Positions 47,079 through 56,166 of a stretch of 64,000 nt of DNA are shown piece after piece. The stretch covers positions 62,001 to 126,000 of the forward strand of contig NZ_LJIZ01000038.1 in assembly GCF_001420605.1 (NCBI RefSeq), read 5' to 3'. Position 1 is the stretch's first letter, and every line of letters starts with the position of its first letter. The DNA is from Bacillus sp. FJAT-25509. Its GTDB lineage: Bacteria; Bacillota; Bacilli; Bacillales; Bacillaceae_G. The notes beneath the pieces are model-generated. The model worked only from the letters and a program-made list of their open reading frames with translations. It was not told where the DNA came from and ran no database searches. The position numbers and the translations under genes were made by a program.

Positions 47079-48115
47079 TTGAAAGGTTGTTTGGCAATTA
47101 CGAGGGTGAATCCGTCAAAGAGTATACTCTTTATAATAATTCAGGAATGTCGGTTTCTTGCCTAAATTATGGTTGTGTCATTTCGAAAATTATGGTTCCT
47201 GATCATGATGGAATTGTTGAAAATGTTGTCCTTGGTTTTGATAATTTTAATGACTATCTAAAATGGTCACCTTACTTTGGAGCGATAGTAGGAAGAGTGG
47301 CTGGAAGGATTAAAGGTGCATCGTTTGACTTGGATGGTAAGAAATATAGTCTAGTAGCTAATGACGATCGTAACCATTTACATGGTGGAAAAGTAGGGCT
47401 TAGCTCTGTCATTTGGAAAACAGAAAAAATTGAAGAAGAAAATGCAATTGGTCTGAAATTTTTCAATCTTAGTCATGATGGTGAAGAAGGATATCCAGGA
47501 AATTTAGATCTAACCGTATCGTATCTTTTAACAAACGACAATGAACTGAAAATTAAGTATGAGGGAAAAACGGATAAAAAGACATTGGTTAATTTAACGA
47601 ATCATTCTTACTTTAACTTAAGTGGTAATTTAAAAAGGGATTGTTTGGAGCATATGCTTCAATTAGAAACTGATTACTTTTTAGAGTTAAGTCCTGATTT
47701 AACACCTACTGGAAGATTACTTGATGTTAAGAACACTCCCTTTGATTTTAAGCAAGGTCGAAAATTAAAAAACGGAATCCAATCGTCTCATCCCCAAAAT
47801 GTCCTTGTTGGTCACGGTTATGACCATCCGATTGTTTGCGCTAACAATTGTGAGAATATTATAATGTTATGGGAAGAGGAAAGTGGGCGGACTTTACGTG
47901 TTACAACTGATCAACCCTGTGTCGTTCTCTACTCAGGAAATCAATTAGAAGGCCCATTTTCCATATCAGATGTCCCAGCGAGAAAATACTTAGGGGTTTG
48001 CCTTGAGACACAAGGGTATCCAGATGCGATCAATCACCCTGAATTTCCATCTATCATTTTAGAACGAGAAGACCTATACTACTCAACAACGAAATATCAA
48101 TTTCTTTGTCGATAA
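47075..48115 (+). CDS. galM: aldose 1-epimerase (mutarotase)
   Basis: About 346 residues, galactose-mutarotase fold. Active-site elements are NYGCVISKIMVPD early, GRVAGRIKGASFDLDGK, LHGG, the NLTNHSYFNLSG histidine region, and GYPDAINHPEFPS near the end with the catalytic Glu preceded by VCLETQGYP. It interconverts beta- and alpha-galactose for GalK. ATG overlaps the galT stop as ATGA, indicating coupling; an ATG six bases earlier is an alternative. It is the last gene of the galactose unit. Confidence 0.92.
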   Translation: MIERLFGNYEGESVKEYTLYNNSGMSVSCLNYGCVISKIMVPDHDGIVENVVLGFDNFNDYLKWSPYFGAIVGRVAGRIKGASFDLDGKKYSLVANDDRNHLHGGKVGLSSVIWKTEKIEEENAIGLKFFNLSHDGEEGYPGNLDLTVSYLLTNDNELKIKYEGKTDKKTLVNLTNHSYFNLSGNLKRDCLEHMLQLETDYFLELSPDLTPTGRLLDVKNTPFDFKQGRKLKNGIQSSHPQNVLVGHGYDHPIVCANNCENIIMLWEEESGRTLRVTTDQPCVVLYSGNQLEGPFSISDVPARKYLGVCLETQGYPDAINHPEFPSIILEREDLYYSTTKYQFLCR

Positions 48116-48227
48116 GTGATGGGTTTAGATCAATGACTACAATTTAGAACTAAGAACCAAGGACGTTCAATTTCTTGCTGATTTTATTTTTTACGGCTGA
48201 AAAATGATTACTTTGGCTTCCAGTTGG

Positions 48228-48560
48228 GATCATACCGTTGACCTAATGCGCTTTGCTTATCGTTAGCTTATCCGTTAGCACCCTTTTTAATATGCAGGGT
48301 TCTAAACCGATAAATTACGATAAGGGAAGCGTTTTTCGTTGTGAACACTAGTAATTTGCTTAAAGTAAACGTATTAAAGCGAAAGTAATAACGTAAAAAA
48401 GGTAACAATAACGGCTAATATCAATTATGAGAGGAATTTATGTCCGAATGAAAGTAGAAGGTAAGGCGGTCAAGACGCTGGAACAGTATGAATATAGTTT
48501 TAACGAAAATGAGCGTCATTTCGGCGAACTTGGTTTAATTTTGACGAAGCACATATCCGA
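48228..48560 (+). repeat. integrase 5'-end repeat, copy 1
   Basis: About 330 bases matching 56372-56700: GGGATCATACCGTTG, GCTTTGCTTATCG-TAGCTTATCCGTTAGCAC, TGCAGGGTTCTA, CGATAAATTACGATAAG, TTTTTCGTTG, then the first codons of a tyrosine integrase. The copies differ by scattered changes. Upstream, 48116-48227 shows nothing else. Confidence 0.75.
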
Positions 48561-48802
48561 AACTATTCGGATTATTTATTGCATCAACACGTTAAGCACT
48601 ATAATAACGACTTTTTACCGGAATTATAAGAAGATGGGATTATCACCAACGAACGATAGAAACTGCATAAATAAGCTTAGGTCGTTTATAAACTTCTTAT
48701 ATATACGGAATTATATCGATAAGTATCCGTTTGAATAGGATAAAAGAAGAGCCGGTTGATATTGAAGTATTGAATGCGGACGAGATTAGTATTGAAATCT
48801 AG
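48427..48802 (+). pseudogene. truncated tyrosine recombinase (core-binding domain only)
   Basis: The frame encodes the N-terminal SAM-like core-binding domain of a phage/ICE-type integrase: KAVKTLEQYEYSFNENERHFGELG and, later, KKMGLSPT, INKLRSFINFLYIRNYIDKYPFE. A frameshift then moves to IKEEPVDIEVLNADEISIEI, matching the usual NPFxxIKxxKxEPxxIxxLxxxEI linker. Frames in the middle are also disturbed. The catalytic domain with the Arg-His-Arg-Tyr residues is absent, so it is inactive. Confidence 0.7.
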
Positions 48803-49036
48803 TCTACATAAATACTTTTCTCAGCAATAAAAAACGTTGGTGAATATTAACATATTAATAGGGAAAAATAAACTATGTTAATTATCTACCTATTCCCATT
48901 TATAAGTTTTGCTTTGTAATGTGATTGTTAAATGTTGGTAAAAATAACACGTATCGGGCTTTTTTATTCTTCCTATTTGATTTGTATCCATTTAGTGGGA
49001 GTTAAAAGTTATTGCATTTCGAAAGGATCTTTTTGA

Positions 49037-50141
49037 ATGAATATTAATAGTTCAACTGATCGAATTAGCAATTTTCAAGCAATAATGTTTTTTACAAACT
49101 TTATTTTAGGAGCTGGAATTTTGTACTACCTAAAACAGTAACAGAAAAAGTAAAAACTCCAGATTCATGGATATCAGTTATTTTAGGTGGCGTATTAATT
49201 ATTCTTATCGTACTCTTACATGTTAAACTATGCCAAAGATACCCAAATGAAACGTTTTTTCAATTTAATCAAAAAATTGTTGGAAAATGGATAGGCTTAT
49301 TTCTAAGCTTAAATGTAATTGTCAATTACATAGCGCTCTCAGCATTTGAAGTTCGATCCATGGCGGACACGATCGGAATATATTTTCTTAAAGGAACTCC
49401 AATGTGGGCTATTATGATACCATTTATTTGGATCGGTCTATACTTAGTACTTGGAGGAATCAATTCGTTGGGCCGGATGTTAGAGATTTTATTTCCTATT
49501 ACGGCTATCTGCTTACTAATAGTTTTATTTTTAGGGATCGGGATATTCGAAATTGATAATTTACGTCCCGTATTAGGGATGGGTGTGAAGCCAATCCTTA
49601 AAGGAATAATGACTTCTTCTTACAGATTCTCTGGATTTGTAATTATTCTCTTTATATTTATGTATATGAAAGAAAAAAAGCAAGCATCAAAAGTCGTTAT
49701 TCTTGGACTTGGGATGATTATTTTTTTCTATACAATTACTATAATAATAGTAGTTGGAGCATTATCAGTAGACGGTGTTGTGTTACAAACATGGCCACTA
49801 TTCACATATTTTCGAAGTTATGAAATTCCAGGTCTTTTATTTGAAAGATTCGACTCCTTATTCATTGTAATTTGGATTATGCAATTATTTACAACTTATA
49901 CAATTGCTATTTATGTAGCCGCACTAGGAATGGCTCAAATTTTTAAAAAAAGATGTATTCGACCTTTTGTTTTTGGTATGATTCCTATCACTTACATCAT
50001 TGCAAGTGTTCCTAGGAATATCAATTAGGCGATTAAAATGGGGGAACTCTCGCAAATGCTGCTTTTTATTTATTTAGTATATTTCCAATCTTACTATTAA
50101 TCATCTCCTTTTTGAGGGGAAATATAAAGGCGAAAATTTAA
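49037..50141 (+). pseudogene. GerAB/GerKB-type spore germination permease, inactivated
   Basis: Starts ATG with AAGGATC upstream (MNINSSTDRISNFQAIMFFTNFILGAGIL). It frameshifts near 49123, continues as LPKTVTEKVKTPDSWISVILGG, and runs as ten-helix APC-type permease (VRSMADTIGIYFLKGTPMW, YVLGG-type helices, ASVPRNIN). A TAG at 50026 replaces Gln, and a second frameshift precedes PILLLIISFLRGNIKAKI and the true stop. Members sense nutrients in the spore inner membrane. No GerAA or GerAC partner gene remains nearby. The longest intact frame is 49360-50028. Confidence 0.8.
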
Positions 50142-50448
50142 TTTATTTCGTTCGTATGACACAATTTGGATGCTATTACTTTATCTTTCACTTCCTACAG
50201 GATGTTGGAGCATTTAGGTCATTGAAGACCTTAATAACTCGAGTCCATAAACAACATTGATCAGTCGCACCTCTTTTTTTGATGAATAAGCTGAGTCTTA
50301 TTGTATTGCCTTTTTCCTAGAGTTACAGCAGTTTATTTTCACGGTAGTTGAAGATTAATATAAGAAAATAATCTTAACAGAATTAAATAATTACTCGACA
50401 ATCCTGAGAAAAAATAATTAGGAGCTGATTGACTATCAGCTCCTGATT
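50142..50448. other. gene-free stretch
   Basis: No supported gene. TTAATTATCTTATAATACT-like AT-rich sequence and short hairpins such as GGAGCTGATTG / CAATCAGCTCC-like (about 50420-50445), which may terminate transcripts on either strand. Confidence 0.4.
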
Positions 50449-50667
50449 TTAATTCCTAAGAGAGCGCTCCTTAATAAAACTCTCAAAAATGACAGAGTGA
50501 TTTACTTTGTTTCTCTGCATCATCTCAGGGCGCCATTGGACTCCAACTATAAATCTCTCACCAGGAATTTCAATAGCCTCAATGACACCATCCTCAGATT
50601 TAAGATCTTCTAACTCTTCGATTAATCGGAGTAATTTCTTCTTCAATTTCAAATTTGTGCAATTCAT
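50449..50667 (-). pseudogene. C-terminal relic of a peptidase C26 / PuuD-type glutamine amidotransferase
   Basis: The minus-strand frame reads EDGVIEAIEIPGERFIVGVQWRPEMM and then HSVIFESFI before the stop. This is the hallmark end of gamma-glutamyl-GABA hydrolases (S-x-D-G-x-IEA...P...GVQWHPE), including the position of the catalytic Glu, but with Arg where His is usual. The nucleophile-elbow half is missing. Joined upstream to unrelated Leu/Lys-rich codons. Confidence 0.65.
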
Positions 50668-50872
50668 CCTACCACATCAAAAAGCGTTACTTTTCGATTG
50701 CACAGACATAATAGAACTACTAGAATTAAAAGAGTTGCAAAGAATAAAATTGCAGAGACCGCTTGATTTACTGGACTTAATTGAACTAATATATTCATAA
50801 TTACTGTATAATACTCGTACTCTGAATTTGGCAGGGGAGAGGTCACTGGTTGGCTTCTAGCCGAGTTAAAAC

Positions 50873-50907
50873 AAAAACCCTCTTTTAAATAATAAGAGGG
50901 TTTTTAT
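50873..50907 (+). terminator. rho-independent terminator
   Basis: AAAAACCCTCTT / AAGAGGGTTTTT stem with an AT loop. A TATAAT at 50806-50816 lies about 60 bases upstream, so a very short untranslated transcript could be made here. Confidence 0.65.
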
Positions 50908-51072
50908 TTTATAGTACCTCTATAATTTTTATGGACAACCCTAATGGGACAGAAAATAATTTTTTTTATAGAATAGGCATGAATAAATAATAATTCAACA
51001 AATAGCAGTATAGATTATGGGAAACTACTTAGTTTGTTCTTGAAATGTAGAGTAGTAAGGGGTGGTTTTTAG

Positions 51073-51624
51073 ATGATAAATATTAAGATAAGAAGGCCAA
51101 AAATTGAGGACATTCAGGAGTTAAATCAATTTTTTAGAATAGTGATTACTGATACGTTTAATAAAGAAGGTATAGGGGATAAGTTGGAGGGAATTAAAAA
51201 TCAAATCGAGATAAAAGAAAAATACTTAATTACTGATTTTGAAAGCAATGGTGAGAAGAGATATTTTTTGATTGCATTAAATAACGAAAAGATAATTGGG
51301 TCAATTGAATACGGACCTGCGAGCGATTTTATTTGTAATTACACAAATAATGCTTTAAAAGGTCTAACTGAGATAGGAACTGTATTTGTTCATCCTGATT
51401 ATCAGAAGATGGGAATTGGGAATTTATTATTAAAAAAAATGTATATTACTTTACAGGATAGAGGTATTGAAGAATCTTGTTTAGATAGTGGATATATTAG
51501 CGCCCAAAAAATTTGGAAAAAGAAATTTGGAGAACCTGATTACTTATTAAATGATTATTGGGAAAAAGGAAATGATCATATGATTTGGAAAATAAAAGTC
51601 TGCGAATTATTGAATGAGCATTAA
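51073..51624 (+). CDS. GNAT-family N-acetyltransferase
   Basis: 183 residues. IRRPKIEDIQELNQFFR opening, GSIEYGPASDF strand, then motif A IGTVFVHPDYQKMGIGNLLLKKMY with the acetyl-CoA loop Q-K-M-G-I-G. The C-terminal DSGYISAQKIWKKKFGEPDY is typical of the family. Substrate unknown. ATG with AAGGGGTGG upstream. Stands alone in the island's right part. Confidence 0.8.
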   Translation: MINIKIRRPKIEDIQELNQFFRIVITDTFNKEGIGDKLEGIKNQIEIKEKYLITDFESNGEKRYFLIALNNEKIIGSIEYGPASDFICNYTNNALKGLTEIGTVFVHPDYQKMGIGNLLLKKMYITLQDRGIEESCLDSGYISAQKIWKKKFGEPDYLLNDYWEKGNDHMIWKIKVCELLNEH

Positions 51625-51904
51625 AGTTCTATGTCTGCATCACATTGTTTTTGCAGAAGAAATCCTTATAAAGAATAATTTACATTTAATCAAAGTATAA
51701 TTTGAGCTTATTTTAATATTTATGTTATAAAATAATTATGTAATTAAGTAAATATTATATGCTAGAAATATAGGAGCATATAAATCGAAACAAAATGTAA
51801 AAAAGTTAGGTTATAGTAAATGAATCATATAGAAAAATATTTATATAAAAAGGTTTACTAAAATAAAATTAGGTTGTGTATCTTAAGGCAACAACAAAAG
51901 TAGG
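51625..51904. other. AT-rich intergenic region
   Basis: No gene or strong hairpin seen. It must contain the promoter of the regulator that follows, for which I cannot choose hexamers. Confidence 0.4.
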
Positions 51905-53203
51905 GTGAATATGACAATTCGATTAGGAATAATAGGCGTTGAAGATAATTTACAATTGATGGATTCCGTTGCCAAGCAATATTCGGAGTTTACTACTTTT
52001 ACATTTTTACATTATCTCCATGAGGATATCATAGATATTTTGGAGTCTCATCAACATGATATCGATATGTGGCTTTTTTCGGGTTATTTACCATATTCAT
52101 TTGCAAAAGAGTGGGGGAAAATTAATAAGCCGATGTTTTTTGTTAAGTATACGGGAGCGAGTTTATACAAAACGTTATACCACACGTTATATTATCATAA
52201 AGTGAACATAAATGAACTTAGCTTTGATTTTTTTACACGATCCGAGTTAGAACAAGTTTTTGAGGAAATTGATATTACTTTTACTCAGAATTTTCTAATA
52301 ACAGATCAGACGTCCCCTGATCCTATTATTGAGCACCATTATGAGCTGTGGAAAAAAGAAAAGACAAAAGCTGCTGTTACTTGTTCATGGTACGTGTTTA
52401 AAGAGCTACAAAAAATCGGTGTACCAGTATTTCGTGTTCAACCAACAAAAAACGCAATTCAATCAGAATTGAATACGGCACTTCGTAAAAATGAACTGTT
52501 ACATTTTAAAACCAGACAAATCGGAGTTCAAATGTTTGAAATTGATATTTTGTCTGGTTTATCTAATAACATGTATTCTTCTGATGAAATTTATAATAAG
52601 GAAATCCAAATTATACAAAAGTTACTTATCTATACTAAGAGAGTTCAAGGCTCACTAAAATCAGTAGGCCCTGGACGTTACGTTATTTTCTCAACACGCG
52701 GTGCACTTTCTGATATAACCCAAAACTTTACTTCTGTTCCTGATTTAGAAGAAATTCAGCAGCTTAGTCAACGAGTTGTGACATGTGGCATAGGAATCGG
52801 ACAATCTGCATATGAGGCTGAAATACACGCTGGAAAAGCACTACTGAATGCAAAGAATTATGGAAACGGAGCTTGGATGGTCTTCTTTGACAACAAAACA
52901 ATTAATGGTCCATTAGGAAGACCTGAAAAAATTACTTACTCCTATGGATCAAAGAAATTCCAGACGATCAGTAAACAAACCTCATTAAGTGTTTCTACTA
53001 TAAGTAAAGTTGATTCGATTTTAAAAAAAATAGGTAAAACAGAAATTACAGCACATGAACTTGCTCAGCATTTACAAATCATACCAAGAAGTGCACGCAG
53101 AATATTGGATCAACTTTTGAATGAAGGGTTTGCAAAAGAAGTTGCTGAAGAAACTCCTAATTCACGTGGACGCCCAAGAAAGGTATTTAAGGTTTTATTG
53201 TAA
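51905..53203 (+). CDS. two-domain transcriptional regulator with nucleotide-cyclase-like domain and winged helix
   Basis: 432 residues. The N-terminal part resembles a periplasmic/receiver-like alpha-beta domain (LGIIGVEDNLQLMDSVAKQY). The middle part (GVQMFEIDILSG, KSVGPGRYVIFSTRG, VVTCGIGIGQSAYEAEIHAGKALLNAKNYG) has the strand pattern of GGDEF/GTP-cyclohydrolase-III-like domains without GGDEF catalytic residues. The C-terminal 80 residues are a winged helix (GKTEITAHELAQHLQIIPRSARRILDQLLNEGFAKEV and RGRPRKVF). Proteins of this build occur in Bacillaceae as uncharacterised regulators. Start GTG 51905 or ATG 51911. Confidence 0.6.
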   Translation: MNMTIRLGIIGVEDNLQLMDSVAKQYSEFTTFTFLHYLHEDIIDILESHQHDIDMWLFSGYLPYSFAKEWGKINKPMFFVKYTGASLYKTLYHTLYYHKVNINELSFDFFTRSELEQVFEEIDITFTQNFLITDQTSPDPIIEHHYELWKKEKTKAAVTCSWYVFKELQKIGVPVFRVQPTKNAIQSELNTALRKNELLHFKTRQIGVQMFEIDILSGLSNNMYSSDEIYNKEIQIIQKLLIYTKRVQGSLKSVGPGRYVIFSTRGALSDITQNFTSVPDLEEIQQLSQRVVTCGIGIGQSAYEAEIHAGKALLNAKNYGNGAWMVFFDNKTINGPLGRPEKITYSYGSKKFQTISKQTSLSVSTISKVDSILKKIGKTEITAHELAQHLQIIPRSARRILDQLLNEGFAKEVAEETPNSRGRPRKVFKVLL

Positions 53204-53235
53204 CAGGATGACACAAAATCATTCTGTTTTATTTT

Positions 53236-53370
53236 TGACATTAAAGTATACATTAGAAGCGGAGAAGAAAACTTGATGTAGTTGCTAATTTTTGGAAACA
53301 AATATAAATGCAACTACGCCTCTAACTTCGCCAAAAGTCTCGCCAATCGGCGAGTTTCTTTATTTATTTC
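53236..53370. repeat. 135-bp intergenic repeat with terminator, copy 1
   Basis: Matches 54782-54905: AAAGTATA-A-TTAG, GA(A/G)GAAAA-TT, GTTGCTAATTTT-GGAA, AATATAAATGCAA, CTCTAACTTCGCC, and finally the hairpin CTCGCCAATCGGCGAG (53339-53354) with T tail. The copies lie on either side of the LysR gene. Confidence 0.6.
53339..53362 (+). terminator. rho-independent terminator
   Basis: CTCGCC / GGCGAG stem with AATC loop and T-rich tail. Confidence 0.75.
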
Positions 53371-53600
53371 AAATTTTCCGATTCGTACACTTGACGACAT
53401 AAAATGATTAACATATATTTATTTTAAGTCATGACCTTAAATGAACTTAAAATATACGAAGAGGGGGCGGCTCTCTTCAAAACTTATTGGTTTTAAATCA
53501 GTTTCATTTTGGAAATGGTCTTTTTTATGAAAAGAAAAACACTTTATTGAATTTTAAAGGTGAATATCGTATTTATCAAAATACATAGGAGAACAACTAC

Positions 53601-54491
53601 ATGGAATTAAGACATCTGAAAACTTTTAAATACGTAGCAGAGTACTTAAATTTTACAAAGGCTGCGAGACAGTTAAATTTCACTCAACCTGCTGTAACTG
53701 CACAAATTCAGACGCTCGAACATGAATTGAAACAGGAGCTATTTATACGGGTAGGTAAGAAGACCTATTTGACGCCAGAAGGTGAAATCCTTAAAACATA
53801 CACGGATCAGCTTTTTTCCATTGTAGAGAAGATTGAATCATCATTCACCGAACATCCAAATTCGTATGGCAATGTATCGATTGCCGCAAGTGAAAACCTT
53901 TGTACGAATTATTTTCCTTATATCATTTCTGAATACTTGATGCTATATCCCAATCTACAGATTAAGTTGTATTCCTGCAAAAGGGATGAAATTATAAAAG
54001 GGATTGAATCAAATAAATACGATATTGGGATTATTTCGGGCGAACTCAGTAAAAATGAAATTACAAACATCGTCATTGGAGAGGACGATATAATTCTAAT
54101 CGTTTCTAAAGATTTATATACTAGATACCCGGAAGACCAACTACTAATGAAGTTCCCTTTCATTAAATATCATGATGACGGATATATTGAATCGATTATT
54201 AGCAAATATTTGAGGCGAAAGAATCTCTCACTACAAAACGTAATCGAATATGGAAGTTTAGACGGGATCAAAAAGGCAGTATTAAATAATATCGGAGTGG
54301 GGGTAGGAATTAGTGTCTGTATAAAAAAAGAAATTAACAATGGTGATTTAGTCCCAATCCTAGTTACTGAGAACAAGGTAAAAATACAAACCTCTATCAT
54401 TACGTTGAAGGAAAAAGAAAACTTAGTAACAATTCAATCTTTTATTAAGATAATCCAAAAAATTTGGAATAATATTCATACTTTAGAGTAA
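53601..54491 (+). CDS. LysR-type transcriptional regulator
   Basis: 296 residues. The N-terminal helix-turn-helix is MELRHLKTFKYVAEYLNFTKAARQLNFTQPAVTAQIQTLEHELKQELFIR with the typical A-A-x-x-L...Q-x-x-V-x-x-Q-I pattern. The effector-binding half contains NVSIAASENLCTNYFPYI, KYDIGIISGEL and GSLDGIKKAVLNNIGVGVGI. It most resembles the YvbU/CynR-like group. It has no divergent target gene, which LysR genes normally have, so its regulon or partner was probably lost in rearrangement. ATG with TAGGAGAAC upstream. Confidence 0.88.
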   Translation: MELRHLKTFKYVAEYLNFTKAARQLNFTQPAVTAQIQTLEHELKQELFIRVGKKTYLTPEGEILKTYTDQLFSIVEKIESSFTEHPNSYGNVSIAASENLCTNYFPYIISEYLMLYPNLQIKLYSCKRDEIIKGIESNKYDIGIISGELSKNEITNIVIGEDDIILIVSKDLYTRYPEDQLLMKFPFIKYHDDGYIESIISKYLRRKNLSLQNVIEYGSLDGIKKAVLNNIGVGVGISVCIKKEINNGDLVPILVTENKVKIQTSIITLKEKENLVTIQSFIKIIQKIWNNIHTLE

Positions 54492-54781
54492 AAAAGCTTT
54501 ACGATATTTTTTAGTGATATAACACTGTTTATTAGTTTGGTGGTGTGGAACAGGGGACAAGAGGAGAGATTCTGATGATATAATTTTGAACAATTACAAT
54601 GAATCTCTAAATCTTGGACAATCAAATACTATTAATCTAAATAGTCTGTGTGATTGGTATAGAAAAACAAAAAAATCGTGCGTGTAGTCGATTCAAAAAG
54701 AAATACTATTAACTTCTTACTTAGTTAAACGATATGCAAATCATCCAAGCGCTTATTGAAATAAGCCCTGGCTTTTTTCGC
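54492..54781. other. gene-free stretch
   Basis: AT-rich, no ribosome-site-backed frame. Short coding-like fragments only. Confidence 0.4.
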
Positions 54782-54905
54782 AGATTAAGAAAGTATAAAT
54801 TAGCTGCTGAGAAGGAAATTCGACGTATTTGCTAATTTTAGGAATTAAGTATAAGTGCAATACTCCTCTGTCTTCGCCAATCGGCGAGTTTTCTTTATAT
54901 GGGCC
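54782..54905. repeat. 135-bp intergenic repeat with terminator, copy 2
   Basis: Second copy of 53236-53370, ending in the hairpin TCGCCAATCGGCGA (54874-54887). Before the shared block, about 54778-54835 reads LRKYKLAAEKEIRRIC and a stop, possibly the end of a lost gene. Confidence 0.6.
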
Positions 54906-54962
54906 AAACCTCGTGAAATAAAAAAAGATAAAAGTTAGCTTATCCAATACCGATTTAACAAT

Positions 54963-55043
54963 CAATAAAAAAATGTTATGGTTACCATAATATTTCATGA
55001 TTTTACAAAAAATTCATAAAATCTTAAAGTTTTAATATAAGAT
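54963..55043. repeat. 80-bp dispersed repeat, copy C
   Basis: TTATGGTTACCATAA palindrome at 54976-54990, then ATATTTCATGATTTTACA and CTTAAAGTTTTAATATAAGAT. Closest in its first half to copies A and B. Followed by debris rather than a functional gene. Confidence 0.7.
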
Positions 55044-55204
55044 GCAGCAGCCAAGAACGCGAACAGAAGCAACTTATATTACATTAAAAATTCGGAATTT
55101 TAAGAAAGGAGCTTTGATTACAATTATTCTGAATAATTAATCGAAAAAGGGAATCGGGGATTCTATGGAATTTAACTCATAAATAAATGGTAACTTGCTA
55201 CTTG

Positions 55205-55448
55205 AATGCCCCTGTAACAGGAAAGTCAGTTGCCTCTGTAGCAGTTAATTCCGCTGCACCTGTTGGCAAAAAAGAGAGAATCAGGGATAGACAATGAATT
55301 ATGGAATTTTGAAACAAATGAATATATTGATATTTAATTTGGTGAAAAGCTTGATGATTCTGTAAATAATGATTACCAAGTCGTAACATACTCTGCAAAA
55401 CTATCTGTTAAAGCTAAACAAAAAGAAGATGGTGCTTTATACGAGTAA
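55205..55448 (+). pseudogene. C-terminal gene relic of unknown family
   Basis: Two frames join: NAPVTGKSVASVAVNSAAPVG then, after a frameshift, DNELWNFETNEYIDI-stop-FGEKLDDSVNNDYQVVTYSAKLSVKAK to a final stop. The order and composition look like one original coding end with a frameshift and a nonsense codon. I do not recognise the family. Confidence 0.45.
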
Positions 55449-56010
55449 TGTAGCGATCATAACAGATTGCGCTAGAAAATGGTACGAAAGAATAATGGAT
55501 ACATTGGACAATAGAGTTACACAAAGAGTGTTCTTGTTTACTAATGTAAAGCTGAACAATATGGTCAAACGGTATGAGCTTGAAAAAAACCTAGAGTACG
55601 TTCTTCGTTTGATTGGTAATGCATCAAAAACATAAAAAGTAAAACAACTGGTACGTTATAACTTCTTATGTGTAAACTATAAATTGTTCCTAGATAAATT
55701 ACATGATAACCAAGAATCGGTGACGCTTCAATATGACGGTGCCGGTTTTTTTGCTCTTTATATCTCATTTCTGTAGTAATAAAGATTGAAAAGTCAATGT
55801 ACATAGTACTTTGGATTTGAGTGCTGACAAAATCAAGCGACGTGATATTATGAGGCACGACTTTCAATTAATCAATAAGATTAATTGAAAAATCAAAAGT
55901 GTTCAATATGTGCTGATTATTCTGTAACAGGTGCCAAAGGGGCAAATAATTCGTCCGTCACAGAAAGATAAAAATCTTATTGGAGAGTTATTTAAATGGA
56001 GGGCTATAGA
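55449..56010. other. debris region
   Basis: Short open frames on both strands without ribosome sites or family resemblance. Nothing supported. Confidence 0.35.
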
Positions 56011-56166
56011 ATGGCTATTTTTTTTAAACAAGTAACAACTAAGATAGAGTTAAAGAGATATGAATTATATGATATTTATAGGCAATATGGGCTTCTTCAT
56101 GCCAAAACTATTCAATGTAGTCAAGAGTTAGACGAGTTATTAATTCAGTTATTCAAAGCAAGGTAA
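56011..56166 (+). CDS. Spo0E-like aspartyl-phosphate phosphatase, 51 aa
   Basis: ATG with TGGAGGG eight bases upstream. The product has the Spo0E-family pattern: a first helix KIELKRYELYDIYRQYG, then the signature SQELDELLIQLF with the S-x-x-L-D motif. Members dephosphorylate Spo0A-phosphate and delay sporulation. The length of 51 residues is typical for small YnzD/YisI-like members. It is one of the few intact genes in the right part of the island. Confidence 0.75.
   Translation: MAIFFKQVTTKIELKRYELYDIYRQYGLLHAKTIQCSQELDELLIQLFKAR

Noticed and set aside
55429-55867. Open frames of 68 codons (plus) and 100 codons (minus)
   Set aside because: They overlap each other and gene debris, have no ribosome sites and resemble nothing recognisable.
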